A stretch of 64,000 nucleotides of DNA, from assembly GCA_016184115.1 (NCBI GenBank), contig JACPDH010000052.1, forward strand, positions 1 to 64,000, in the 5' to 3' direction. The position numbers and the translations under genes were made by a program. The DNA is from Acidobacteriota bacterium (GTDB taxonomy: Bacteria > Acidobacteriota > Thermoanaerobaculia > Gp7-AA8). Below are positions 7,600-16,385 of this stretch, piece after piece; within the stretch, counting starts at the first letter, position 1; each line of letters opens with the position of its first letter. The notes under the pieces are model-generated. The model had not been told where the DNA came from. It made no database searches and worked only from the letters and a program-made list of their open reading frames with translations.

Positions 7600-9426
7600 G
7601 TGAAGCTCCAAAAACTTGCCTTGGTGGTGACCCTCTCGGTCGCAATGGCGACCGCCCTGCAGGCCTCCGCAACCGACATCATGCCTATCGACTCCGTCCA
7701 CAAGGGGATGAAGGGCTACGGCGTGTCGGTCTTCGAAGGAAATGAGGCGCAGCGATTCGACGTCGAGATCATGGGCGTGCTGCGTAATATCGGCCCAGGC
7801 CACGACCTCATCCTTGCGAAGGTCGATTCGGAGCTTCTCCGGAGGACCGGCGTCATCGCAGGGATGAGCGGCTCTCCGATCTACATCGACGGGAAGATCG
7901 TCGGTGCGCTCGCGTATGCGTGGCAGTTCGCCACGGAGCCGATCGCCGGGATCACACCGATCGAGCAGATGGTCAGGATCTCCGACCGCAAGGGGCGCAA
8001 CGGCATGACTCCGGCTGGAGGAGCCTCGCCGCGAAGCGCTCAGACATTTCTCGAGACTCTCGTCAGCCCCGATCGTGAGGCGCTCTGGCGTGAGCTCTCC
8101 GCGGGAGCACGTCCGAAAGCCGCGGCGACCTCCCTGAGCGGCGCCGGACCGATCGCTACACCGATCTCCTTCGCGAGCTTCGATTCCTCCACGATCGAAC
8201 GCTTCACGCCGCTCATCGCCAGCGACTCGCTCATGCCAGTCGCGGCCGGAACGTCAGGTAGCGCGGTGGAGTCGGCATCGGGATCACCCAGGCAGTTCGA
8301 GGCTGGCGACGCGATCGCTGCGGTCCTGGTCGACGGCGATTTTGCAGTGTCGGCGACCGGCACCGTCACCTATGTACGCGGTAACGAGGTCTACGGCTTT
8401 GGCCATCCGTTTCTCGATATCGGCGAGGTAGCGTTCCCCATGGCGCGCGCGGAGATCGTCGGCGTTCTGCCTAACCTCGCGCGCTCCTTCAAGTTTTCGA
8501 ACGCGGGTGCCGTGATCGGCGCACTCCGGCAGGATCGTTTTTCAGGAATCATGGGCGTCTCTGGCGCCGAGGCCGAGATGGTACCTGTGTCGGTCGAGTT
8601 CGAGGAGTCGGGAACTCGAACGACGCAGCAGTTTCGCATTGCGCGGCATCCGATGATGTTCCCGCTGTTGCTTGCGATGACAACCGACAGCATCGTCGCA
8701 TCGACGCAGAAGGCGACCGGGGAGCGGACCGTGGTACTCGACGCGGAGATCGATCTCTCTGGCGCGAGCAAGGTTCATCTCCGCGAGGGATGGGCAGGAG
8801 CGCAGGCGCGCGAGTCGATTCCTCTCTATCTCGCAATCGTGAGCCAGTACCTTCTCACCAACGAGTTCCGAAGCGCCGACATCGACGCTGTGAAGATCCA
8901 CCTTTCGCACGACGACGAGCTTCGTGTCGCACGCATCACCGACGCGTCGATCAGAATGCCGGCCGATGGCGAGATCAATCCAGGTGACGAGATCGTCGTC
9001 TCTGCAACGCTCAAGCCGTTCCGCGGCACTTCGTTTGTCGAGTCGTTTACGTTGCGCGTTCCCAATGACGCCCCGGCTGGCCGATCGTGGGTCTACCTCG
9101 GCGGTGGATCGGAAATGAATCGGATCGAATTCTCCGCCGTCCCACCCGATCCGCGCAGCCTCGAGGAAGTCGTCGGAGTCATCGGTCGTCTTCATCCGTC
9201 GACGAATCTCTCGGCCACGATCTACTCGCCGCTCGCCGGCTCGGTCACCGGCGGCGCGTACCATCCGTCGCTTCCTCCTTCGATGCGGCAGCTACTCGTG
9301 GATGACTCGAGCCACACCGCGGCGGCGCAGGTCCGGCTCCATCCATCGGCGCGAGCAACGCGTCAGCTCGATCAGATCGTCGACGGTCTCCTCCGTCTCG
9401 AATTCGACGTCAAACCTCGAAGTTAG
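7600..9426 (+). CDS. exported SpoIVB-type S55 peptidase-domain protein
   Basis: A 608-residue protein with a signal peptide (about residues 1-24, ending QASA). An S55 (SpoIVB) domain covers about residues 28-270. It holds GPGHDL with a candidate catalytic His68, the nucleophile motif GMSGSPI (Ser90/Ser92), and downstream VYGFGHPFLDIG as in the family. In Bacillus SpoIVB is a sporulation signalling protease, but the window shows no sporulation genes, so that role should not be carried over. The remaining ~330 residues are beta-rich and unassigned. The GTG start has only a partial Shine-Dalgarno sequence (AGAGG). The gene stands between the envC run and a beta-propeller gene and may act on exported proteins. 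Confidence 0.8.
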   Translation: MKLQKLALVVTLSVAMATALQASATDIMPIDSVHKGMKGYGVSVFEGNEAQRFDVEIMGVLRNIGPGHDLILAKVDSELLRRTGVIAGMSGSPIYIDGKIVGALAYAWQFATEPIAGITPIEQMVRISDRKGRNGMTPAGGASPRSAQTFLETLVSPDREALWRELSAGARPKAAATSLSGAGPIATPISFASFDSSTIERFTPLIASDSLMPVAAGTSGSAVESASGSPRQFEAGDAIAAVLVDGDFAVSATGTVTYVRGNEVYGFGHPFLDIGEVAFPMARAEIVGVLPNLARSFKFSNAGAVIGALRQDRFSGIMGVSGAEAEMVPVSVEFEESGTRTTQQFRIARHPMMFPLLLAMTTDSIVASTQKATGERTVVLDAEIDLSGASKVHLREGWAGAQARESIPLYLAIVSQYLLTNEFRSADIDAVKIHLSHDDELRVARITDASIRMPADGEINPGDEIVVSATLKPFRGTSFVESFTLRVPNDAPAGRSWVYLGGGSEMNRIEFSAVPPDPRSLEEVVGVIGRLHPSTNLSATIYSPLAGSVTGGAYHPSLPPSMRQLLVDDSSHTAAAQVRLHPSARATRQLDQIVDGLLRLEFDVKPRS

Positions 9427-9537
9427 CGTCTCGCTGACAAGCTCCGGACAGCAATCCGGCTATCATTGCGCCCGATTGCGTCGACGACGCGATGGGAAGC
9501 GCAACAGTTGCGAACGACATCGGAATGTGTGGGTGAT

Positions 9538-11706
9538 ATGAAGATCCAAACGCTGCTCGCGGCGCTTTTCGCGCTCTCGACCCTTTCTCTCTCCGCGGTC
9601 ACACCTCAGACCTGGTCGACGACCTCCGCCGACGAGTTTCTCTCCGGCGACTTCGAGAAGGGTTTCGCGGTCACTGCAAAAGGGGAGCTCAAGCCTGGAC
9701 CGACGATCCGCAAGATCGTATCGATCGACGATCCGTTCGTGCTTGCACAAGCAACGGACAGCGACGGAACGATCTATCTCGGCACCGGCAACTCGGGGAA
9801 GGTCTACAGGTTGCGCGGAGGGAAGCTCGAGGAGATCTTCAAGGCAGACGAACCCGAGGTCTACGCAGTAGCGCTCGCCAAGGGGAAACTCTACGCGGCG
9901 AGCTCCCCCTACGGAAAGATCTACGAGATCGATCTCAAGTCACTCGCAGCAAAGGTCTTGTTCAAGCCCGAAGGCGCATACGTGTGGGCGCTCGCGATTC
10001 ATCCCGACGGATCGTTGCTCGCCGCGACCGGGCTCGAAGGGAAGATCGTGAAGATCTCCGGCGACGGAAAACCCACGAATTTCTTCGATGCTCCCGAATC
10101 GCACATACGCAGCCTTGCGGTCGCGGGCAGGAACCGCATCCTGGCAGGCGGTGCAGACCAGGGGCGAATCTACGAGATTGACGCGAGCGGAAAAGGGCGC
10201 GCGCTCTACGATTCGTCATTCACCGAGATTACGGCGATCACCATCGATGCAGCCTCGGGCTACGCCTGGGCCGCGGCGGTGACGTCGACTCTTCCGTCGG
10301 TCGCGCCGCCACGCCCCCAGCAAGGAGCAGCCACACAAACGCAGCAGCCCGAGGAGAAGAAACCCGAGAGCGGCGACGCGAGCGTCTCCGTCGACGTCTC
10401 GTTCTCGTATGACGAGTCCGCCACCCCCTCCGTCGGCGCGAAGACGGGGGCGTCGGAGATATACCGGATCGCTCCCGACGGTTTCGTGGAGCTCGCTGGA
10501 CGTCTTGAGAAAGAGACGGTCTATGGACTCGCTGCATCGGCGAGCGATCGCGTGTTCGCGGCGACCGGGCCTAACGGCAGGGTATACGAAATCGCAAACG
10601 GCGACCTGGCGCTCACCGGAGTCGTGGCGGCAAAGCAGGCCGTATCGATCGCAAAACTGGGATCGACGCTCACGCTGACTACGACGAACGGTGGTGCGGT
10701 CTATGCATTCGAGCCGGGAGCCTCGGCGGAGGCGGAATTTCGTTCGGCAGCACAGGACTGTCTGCGCTTCTCCTCCTTCGGCGCCTATCGCATGACGGGA
10801 ACCGCGCTCGAGGGATGCGATTGCTCGCTCTCGTTCCGCAGCGGAAACAGCTCCACACCCGACAACACCTGGAGCGACTGGACGAAGCCCACGAAGGGAA
10901 CGACCGGCAGCGTCAGCGCACCTCCGGCGCGATACATCCAATGGAAGCTCAACCTGGATCGGCCATCCGCACAGATGCGGATCGATTCCTTCGACATCAG
11001 TTTCGTGAATCGGAATCTCGCTCCCATCCTCGACTCGGTGACCGTGATGGATCCGGGGGCGGTTTTCGTGAGCGCCTCCTATCCTGCGTCGCCCCAGGTG
11101 CTCGAAGCGACGAATCCCGACGAGTACGGCATCTTCAACAGTCTCGATCTGCCGCGAGAGAGGAATGATCCGGGCAAGCGCCTCTTTCGCAAGGGCTACC
11201 GGACGATCAGCTGGCGCGCTCACGACGACAACGGCGACTCGCTCCGAGCCGACCTTCACTTCCGGAGGATTGGCGAGTCTGCCTGGCTCAGGCTTCGCGA
11301 GAACGTCACCGAAGGGCGGATGAACTTCGATGCGTCGCAACTTCCCGACGGACGGTACGAGGTCCGCCTTACACTGTCTGACGAGCCCGGCAATCCGCAG
11401 GGCGCGCTGGCGACGGTGCGCGACGGGATCGAACTGGTCGTCGACAATACACCGCCGGCGATCTCGAGCAGGGCGGAGGGGACGAAGGTGCGCGTGCGCG
11501 TCTCCGATGCGCAATCTCCTGTCGTAAAGGCGGAGTACGCGATCGAAGCGAAGGAATGGGTCCGGATGACGCCGATCGACGGTATCGCCGACTCTCCTGT
11601 CGAGGAGTTCGAGCTCGATGCGGGCGCGATCCGTGGGAAGTTCGTAATCGTGCGCGTCGTCGACGAACACTACAACGTCGCGACGTCTTCGGTCCGCGTC
11701 GAGTAA
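9538..11706 (+). CDS. exported beta-propeller protein of unknown function
   Basis: A 722-residue protein from ATG 9538, with a signal peptide (residues 1-20, ending LSLSA). The first ~420 residues carry repeats of a propeller-blade pattern such as GTIYLGTGNSGKVYRL, GKLYAASSPYGKIYEI, GSLLAATGLEGKIVKI and DRVFAATGPNGRVYEI. A Pro/Gln/Glu-rich insertion lies near residues 262-295. The C-terminal ~300 residues look beta-sandwich-like (SYPASPQVLEATNPDEYG; WRAHDDNGDSL), perhaps fibronectin-type. An in-frame extension to 9466 has no signal-peptide character, so 9538 is preferred. No enzymatic motif is seen. Proteins of this build are surface or periplasmic binding scaffolds; no more specific role can be given. 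Confidence 0.75.
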   Translation: MKIQTLLAALFALSTLSLSAVTPQTWSTTSADEFLSGDFEKGFAVTAKGELKPGPTIRKIVSIDDPFVLAQATDSDGTIYLGTGNSGKVYRLRGGKLEEIFKADEPEVYAVALAKGKLYAASSPYGKIYEIDLKSLAAKVLFKPEGAYVWALAIHPDGSLLAATGLEGKIVKISGDGKPTNFFDAPESHIRSLAVAGRNRILAGGADQGRIYEIDASGKGRALYDSSFTEITAITIDAASGYAWAAAVTSTLPSVAPPRPQQGAATQTQQPEEKKPESGDASVSVDVSFSYDESATPSVGAKTGASEIYRIAPDGFVELAGRLEKETVYGLAASASDRVFAATGPNGRVYEIANGDLALTGVVAAKQAVSIAKLGSTLTLTTTNGGAVYAFEPGASAEAEFRSAAQDCLRFSSFGAYRMTGTALEGCDCSLSFRSGNSSTPDNTWSDWTKPTKGTTGSVSAPPARYIQWKLNLDRPSAQMRIDSFDISFVNRNLAPILDSVTVMDPGAVFVSASYPASPQVLEATNPDEYGIFNSLDLPRERNDPGKRLFRKGYRTISWRAHDDNGDSLRADLHFRRIGESAWLRLRENVTEGRMNFDASQLPDGRYEVRLTLSDEPGNPQGALATVRDGIELVVDNTPPAISSRAEGTKVRVRVSDAQSPVVKAEYAIEAKEWVRMTPIDGIADSPVEEFELDAGAIRGKFVIVRVVDEHYNVATSSVRVE

Positions 11707-11722
11707 ACCACGACCGGCGTCC

Positions 11723-11728
11723 TATAAT
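11723..11728 (+). promoter_or_regulatory. -10 element of the peptide-transporter operon (leaderless)
   Basis: A perfect TATAAT ends 6 bases before ATG 11735, so the predicted transcription start coincides with the start codon. No -35 consensus is visible. Confidence 0.5.
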
Positions 11729-11734
11729 GGCGCC

Positions 11735-13417
11735 ATGCGCTCGTCATCACGAACGAACTCCGCTTTTCTTCGCGCCGCGGCCGCGACGCTGCTCGCGTTG
11801 GCCGTCGTTACGGCGTGTGGCCGTGGAGCGGGTGCTCCCGGCGCCTCGTCGACAGCTGACCCGTCCGCGACGGCCCGCGCTCAATCGGACGAGCGCCTCG
11901 TGCGCCGGCTCGAGAACGACATCAACACACTCAATCCGGTCCTCATGTCGACGGCGTATGAGCGATTCGTCCTTGCGTACCTGTTCGACCCGCTCGTGCA
12001 GGTCGACTCGTCGATGAGACCGGCTCCCGGCGTGGCAGCGCGATGGGAGATCTCTCCCGACGCGACGACGTTCCGCTTCCATCTCGATCCCGCCGCGAGC
12101 TTCGAGGACGGGAGTCCGGTCACGGCAGGGGATGTATTGTTCAGTGTTAGGCGCTACGCGGAAGAGTCATCACAGATCTCCGGATACCTACAGGGGCTCG
12201 ATCTGAAGAAAAGCCGCGTCATTGATCCGCACACGGTCGAAGTCGTCTTCGAATCGGGACGCAATGCGGGACAGATCTACGCATTCAGTTTTCCGATAAT
12301 CGCCGAGCACGTGTATGGAAAGGGCAATTTCAAGAAGGACTTCAACGACAAGGTTGTGGGGAACGGACCATACCGCCTCGTAAGGCGCACGCCCGGGAGC
12401 GAGATCGTCCTCGAACGCCGGGACTCCTACCGGGGGACGAAGCCGCAACTGCGCACGATCGTCTTCAAGATCATCCCTAACGCGACCGTGGCATGGAGCG
12501 CGCTGACGCGGGGCGAAATCGACGAGATGCGGATCTCGACCGAGCAGTTCGCGCTCGGGTCGGCTGACCCGGAGGTCCGCAAAAGCATCGTTTTCCACCA
12601 GTTCTACGAGCTCGGCTACAACTTCATCGCATGGAACAACCGGTTTGAACCGCTTGCGGATGCCGATGTGCGTCGCGCGTTCACGATGGCGATCGATCGC
12701 GGTTCGATCGTGACCCACTTGTATGGCGGCGGCGCGCGCGTCATGAGCGGCCCCTTCACGGTCGAGCAATGGGCCTTCAACCCCGCCGTTCCGCCGATCC
12801 CGTTCGATCCGGAGGGCGCGAAGGCCGCTCTCTCGGCAAAAGGCTGGGTCGACCGCGACGGCGACGGCGTTCGTGAGCGCGGAAAGATGAAGTTACGCGT
12901 CGAGCTGCTGGTCGACGCCGCAGATGCAGCATCCGTCGAACAGGGGCAGATCTTCCAGCAGGCACTCCGCGACATCGGCGTCGATCTCGCTCTGCGCAAG
13001 CTGGAGGGTTCCTCGATGGTCGAGCGCTTGATCAACGGGAACTACGAAGCCGTATTCCTTGGCTACTCGCTCGATCTCGATCCCGATCTTTTCGCGAACT
13101 TTCATTCATCGCAGTTCACTCCCGAGGGACAGAATTGGGTCTTCTACGCGAACGCCGAAGTCGACGAGCTCCTCGCAAAGGGACAGGTGGAGCGCGACCA
13201 TGCGAAGCGTCGCGATATGTACATGCGCGTCCACGAGTTGCTCGCGAGGGATCAGCCTTACACCTGGCTCGTACAGTCTTCGACGAAGTGGGCGGTGAGC
13301 AAGCGCGTTCAGAATGTTCAGGTCGCGCCCGGCATGGGACTGTTCAATTGGACGCCGGGCGCACGCGGCTGGTGGGTTGCGGCGCGGCAGCCGTCCGTTG
13401 ACGGGCAGGGGCGCTGA
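11735..13417 (+). CDS. ABC transporter substrate-binding lipoprotein, family 5 (peptide/nickel type)
   Basis: Extracytoplasmic solute receptor of the DppA/OppA family, 560 residues. A signal sequence with lipobox AVVTAC predicts lipidation at about Cys28. The family-5 fold is recognisable from INTLNPVL, DPLVQVDSSMRPAPGVAARW, the FRFHL...F.DGSPVTAGDV segment near residues 110-135, and the late VDRDGDGVRERG block. It opens a three-gene unit with two permeases (9-base gap to the first). No ATPase genes follow, so the transporter must use DppD/DppF-type subunits encoded elsewhere. Substrate is probably oligopeptides but is not determined by sequence. Confidence 0.9.
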   Translation: MRSSSRTNSAFLRAAAATLLALAVVTACGRGAGAPGASSTADPSATARAQSDERLVRRLENDINTLNPVLMSTAYERFVLAYLFDPLVQVDSSMRPAPGVAARWEISPDATTFRFHLDPAASFEDGSPVTAGDVLFSVRRYAEESSQISGYLQGLDLKKSRVIDPHTVEVVFESGRNAGQIYAFSFPIIAEHVYGKGNFKKDFNDKVVGNGPYRLVRRTPGSEIVLERRDSYRGTKPQLRTIVFKIIPNATVAWSALTRGEIDEMRISTEQFALGSADPEVRKSIVFHQFYELGYNFIAWNNRFEPLADADVRRAFTMAIDRGSIVTHLYGGGARVMSGPFTVEQWAFNPAVPPIPFDPEGAKAALSAKGWVDRDGDGVRERGKMKLRVELLVDAADAASVEQGQIFQQALRDIGVDLALRKLEGSSMVERLINGNYEAVFLGYSLDLDPDLFANFHSSQFTPEGQNWVFYANAEVDELLAKGQVERDHAKRRDMYMRVHELLARDQPYTWLVQSSTKWAVSKRVQNVQVAPGMGLFNWTPGARGWWVAARQPSVDGQGR

Positions 13418-13425
13418 GCGAAGCG

Positions 13426-14403
13426 ATGGCGAGCGTGGCGCTGCGTCGACTCGTTCACGCCGCGATCGCCCTCGTCGGGATCTCGTTCGTGGTGTTCTTC
13501 CTCGTCCACGCGGCTCCAGGCGATCCAGTGCAGCTTCGACTCGGAGGCGTCGACGCTCGCCATGTGACGCCTGAAGTCATCGCCGCCCTCCGCGCCGAGA
13601 TGCGACTCGATGATCCAATCCTCGTCCGATACGGTGCGTGGCTCGTCGCCGCGGCGAGGTTCGACTTCGGTGATTCGTTCGTCGCGCGGGCTCCAGTTAG
13701 GCGACTCCTTGCGCGGCGGCTTCCGGGGACGCTGCTCCTCGTGGCAACCGCCCTCGTGCTGGCGATCATTCTCGCCGTGCCTCTCGGAATGGCGGGAGCG
13801 CGGTACTCAGGCAAGGGCGCCGACATCGCGGGAGCGATCGGAGCTACCGCCATCTACTCGATTCCGACCTTCTGGCTGGCACTGATCCTTCTTCAAATCT
13901 TCGCGGTGAAACTCGGCGTCCTTCCGTTGTTCGGCATGCCGTCGCATGACGCCACCGGCCCGGCCTGGCTGCTCGCGCTCGCGCGCCACATGGTTCTTCC
14001 CGTCGCAACTCTCGCCCTAGGGCCGATCGCGTATCTCAGCAGGTTCGTACGCGCATCGATGCTCGACTCCTCGGGGCGGGAATTCATGAGGACCGCGCGA
14101 GCGAAGGGGCTGAGCGAATGGGGTGCCCTCATCCGACACGGACTCCGCAACGCGATGCCACCCGTTGTGTCACTGCTCTCGGTGGCCGTTCCGGCGCTGC
14201 TTTCCGCCTGCGTTGTCGTGGAACGGATCTTCCGTTGGGAGGGGATTGGTAACCTCTTCGTCGAGTCGGTCGTCGCGAGGGATTATCCGGTCGTGATGGC
14301 CCTTACACTGCTCACAGCGGTACTCTCGCTTGCAGCTGGAGCGCTCGCCGATCTCCTGCTCTTGCTGCTCGATCCGCGCGCGCGGACCGAGGAGAACGCA
14401 TGA
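13426..14403 (+). CDS. dppB: ABC transporter permease, DppB/OppB type
   Basis: Inner-membrane permease of 325 residues with about six transmembrane segments. The N-terminal helix VALRRLVHAAIALVGISFVV and following GDPV are typical of the DppB side. The cytoplasmic coupling (EAA) loop reads RTARAKGLSEWGALIRHGLR followed by NAMPP. The stop overlaps the next permease's ATG by 4 bases (ATGA). Pairs with the product at 14400-15260 to form the import channel for the upstream lipoprotein. Confidence 0.9.
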   Translation: MASVALRRLVHAAIALVGISFVVFFLVHAAPGDPVQLRLGGVDARHVTPEVIAALRAEMRLDDPILVRYGAWLVAAARFDFGDSFVARAPVRRLLARRLPGTLLLVATALVLAIILAVPLGMAGARYSGKGADIAGAIGATAIYSIPTFWLALILLQIFAVKLGVLPLFGMPSHDATGPAWLLALARHMVLPVATLALGPIAYLSRFVRASMLDSSGREFMRTARAKGLSEWGALIRHGLRNAMPPVVSLLSVAVPALLSACVVVERIFRWEGIGNLFVESVVARDYPVVMALTLLTAVLSLAAGALADLLLLLLDPRARTEENA

Positions 14404-15260
14404 CGGCGGCGAGGGGAGGGGGGCGAATCACGGGACGCCTCGGATTCGCGATCGGATTTCTTGGCATCCTCGTCGTCTCCGCCGCTGCGGCACCTCTCGT
14501 CGCAGCAATCGGATCGCCGTTCGTTCCCTACTCACCCGACAGAGTCGATCTTCCGTCACGCTTCCTTCCACCGTCATCGGTCCACCTGTTCGGAACCGAC
14601 GAGTTAGGGCGCGATCTCCTCGCACGGACGATTCACGGCGCGCGCGTGTCGCTCGCGGTCGGCCTCGCCGTCGCCGTGCTCTCGCTCTGCGTAGGCATCC
14701 TCGTCGGAAGCATGGCGGGATTCGCGGGCGGTGTCATCGATTGGGCGGTCTCGCGCGCAACGGAGCTTGCGCTGAGCTTCCCGTTCTTCTTTCTCGCGCT
14801 CGGCGTGGCTGCGCTGTTCGAGCCGTCGCTCGGTGCCGTTGTGGCCACGCTCGTCGCCGTGTCGTGGACGTCGGACGCCAAGGTCGTGCGCGGAGAGGTT
14901 CGCAGGCTTCGTGACGGAGACATTGCGACTGCCGCGCGGGCGGCGGGAGCCTCGCGAGCTCGAATCCTCTTCCGGCACCTCCTCCCGGCCGCGATCGGCC
15001 CTGCCGTGGCATCCGCAGCGTTCGGAGTTGCCTCAGCAATCGCGGCGGAATCTGCGCTGTCGTTCCTCGGGCTTGGCGTACAGCCCCCGCAGGCGTCCTG
15101 GGGAAGCATTCTGGCGTCCGCGGACGATCACATCCGCCGCGCCTGGTGGATCGCCGCGTTCCCCGGTCTTGCGCTCTTCGCAACGATCATCGCCTGCAAC
15201 TTCGTCGGTGAGGCGGCACGCGACGCGCTCAATCCAGAGGCGGACGTACGCGGTCGTTGA
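14400..15260 (+). CDS. dppC: ABC transporter permease, DppC/OppC type
   Basis: Second permease of the peptide importer, 286 residues and about six membrane segments. The DppC hallmarks HLFGTDELGRDLLART (residues 61-76) and the coupling loop ARAAGASRARILFRHLLPAA are present, followed by SALSFLGLGVQPPQASWG. It is translationally coupled to dppB through an ATGA overlap. It ends 14 bases from the convergent coaD stop, with no ATPase gene following. Confidence 0.9.
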   Translation: MTAARGGGRITGRLGFAIGFLGILVVSAAAAPLVAAIGSPFVPYSPDRVDLPSRFLPPSSVHLFGTDELGRDLLARTIHGARVSLAVGLAVAVLSLCVGILVGSMAGFAGGVIDWAVSRATELALSFPFFFLALGVAALFEPSLGAVVATLVAVSWTSDAKVVRGEVRRLRDGDIATAARAAGASRARILFRHLLPAAIGPAVASAAFGVASAIAAESALSFLGLGVQPPQASWGSILASADDHIRRAWWIAAFPGLALFATIIACNFVGEAARDALNPEADVRGR

Positions 15261-15274
15261 GCAGAGCTCGATCG

Positions 15275-15769
15275 TCAACGGACGCGCGAGGCCGGATTGA
15301 GTCGCTCATGAAGGCGCGATAACACCGTCGGCGGAACGAGGTTCGAGACGTCTCCTCCCAGCCGGCAGACTTCCTTCACGAGGCGTGAGCTGACGTAGGT
15401 GTACTCGACCGCGGGGATCATGAAGATCGTCTCCGCATGCTCAGAGAGCTCGCGATTCATCAGTGCCATCTGCAGCTCGTACTCGTAATCGGATACGGCG
15501 CGGATGCCGCGAATGACGACCGACGCGTCGACCTTCGTGAGGAAGTTCACCAGCAGGCCCGAGAACGACTGGATCTCGACGCCTGCAACTCCTGCGGTAA
15601 CGCTGCGCAGCAGGTCGACACGTTCCGGCACGGAGAAGAGGGGAGACTTCCCTTCGTTCTCCAGTACGGCGACCACGAGTCCATCGAAGAGCCGCGAGCT
15701 CCTCCTGATGATGTCGAGATGCCCATTCGTTGGAGGGTCGAACGATCCGGGATACACGGCGCGCTTCAT
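15275..15769 (-). CDS. coaD: phosphopantetheine adenylyltransferase
   Basis: Cytoplasmic enzyme of coenzyme A synthesis: transfers AMP from ATP to 4'-phosphopantetheine, giving dephospho-CoA. The 164 residues match the family. The nucleotidyltransferase motif TNGH is at residues 14-17 after YPGSFDPP, RGIRAVSDYEYE lies near 88-99, and YTYVSSRLVKE near 123-133 is the conserved adenine/phosphate site. A TACCAT hexamer ends 7 bases before the ATG, so the message is probably leaderless. Another CoA gene, coaBC, lies at 45045-46241. Confidence 0.96.
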   Translation of the reverse strand: MKRAVYPGSFDPPTNGHLDIIRRSSRLFDGLVVAVLENEGKSPLFSVPERVDLLRSVTAGVAGVEIQSFSGLLVNFLTKVDASVVIRGIRAVSDYEYELQMALMNRELSEHAETIFMIPAVEYTYVSSRLVKEVCRLGGDVSNLVPPTVLSRLHERLNPASRVR

Positions 15770-15776
15770 CGCGCCA

Positions 15777-15782
15777 ATGGTA
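15777..15782 (-). promoter_or_regulatory. -10 element of coaD (leaderless)
   Basis: TACCAT on the minus strand, 7 bases before ATG 15769. No convincing -35. Confidence 0.4.
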
Positions 15783-15819
15783 ACAGCGCATCGAGGCTCG
15801 CGGCGACTTGGTAAAGATC

Positions 15820-15848
15820 TTGACCACTGATACCGCGCACTCTATCAT
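15820..15848 (+). promoter_or_regulatory. sigma-70-type promoter of the TPR gene
   Basis: TTGACC (15820-15825), a 17-base spacer and TATCAT (15843-15848). The predicted start near 15855 lies downstream of the in-frame ATG at 15808, so translation must begin at 15871 or 15886. Confidence 0.65.
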
Positions 15849-15885
15849 TGCCTCAATCACGGGAAGCGTTATGGGAGGGGCGGGC

Positions 15886-16260
15886 ATGCGCGTGGACGCG
15901 AAACGAACCGAGAGCATCGGCGGCAAGCTGGTCTCTGCTCTGCGTGGCGTTCTGCCCGGAGCATTCGTGCAGCCTTCGCGGCAGGATCTTGTCGCGCTTT
16001 ACAAACTCCGCTATCGAATTGCGCTCGACGAAGGCAAGTTCGATTCGGCGATGATCTTCCTCGACAAACTACTCGAAGTCGAGCCTGCGAACGTCGAAGC
16101 GCGGCTTCTCAAGGGCGAGCTCTATCACCGCCACATACGCGACTATGGCCGTGCGGTCGACACCTACAGCCGTCTTATCCGGATGGCAGGTGAGCGCGAT
16201 CGTGAGTACTCGAATCGCGCTCGAGCGAGCCTGACAGAGCTGATGGAACTTCTCTCCTGA
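15886..16260 (+). CDS. small TPR-repeat protein
   Basis: A 124-residue soluble protein with no signal peptide and two to three TPR-like helical pairs (YKLRYRIALDEGKFDSAMIF; LLKGELYHRHIRDYGRAVDT). TPRs bind proteins; the partner is unknown. ATG 15886 has GGGAGGGG eight bases upstream and lies after the mapped-by-eye promoter at 15820-15848. The longer reading from 15808 would start upstream of the promoter, and its extra residues are not TPR-like. It is divergent from coaD and followed by a convergent prenyl synthase gene. Confidence 0.65.
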   Translation: MRVDAKRTESIGGKLVSALRGVLPGAFVQPSRQDLVALYKLRYRIALDEGKFDSAMIFLDKLLEVEPANVEARLLKGELYHRHIRDYGRAVDTYSRLIRMAGERDREYSNRARASLTELMELLS

Positions 16261-16385
16261 GTCGGCGCGCCACCGCTCCTTCACCCTCCGTTGGAGCGAT
16301 TCTCACTCGTCGCCATGCGGAGCAGGATGACGCGCACCGCGAGCGTTCGATGGCGGTCAGTCGACGTTCAAGCAGGGTGGGAGCC

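Noticed and set aside
10216-11670. 484-codon minus-strand ORF
   Set aside because: Antisense to the beta-propeller gene; Arg/Asp/Val-rich with no motif.
15808-15885. Upstream start for the TPR protein
   Set aside because: A TTGACC-N17-TATCAT promoter lies inside this stretch and a good Shine-Dalgarno sequence precedes ATG 15886.
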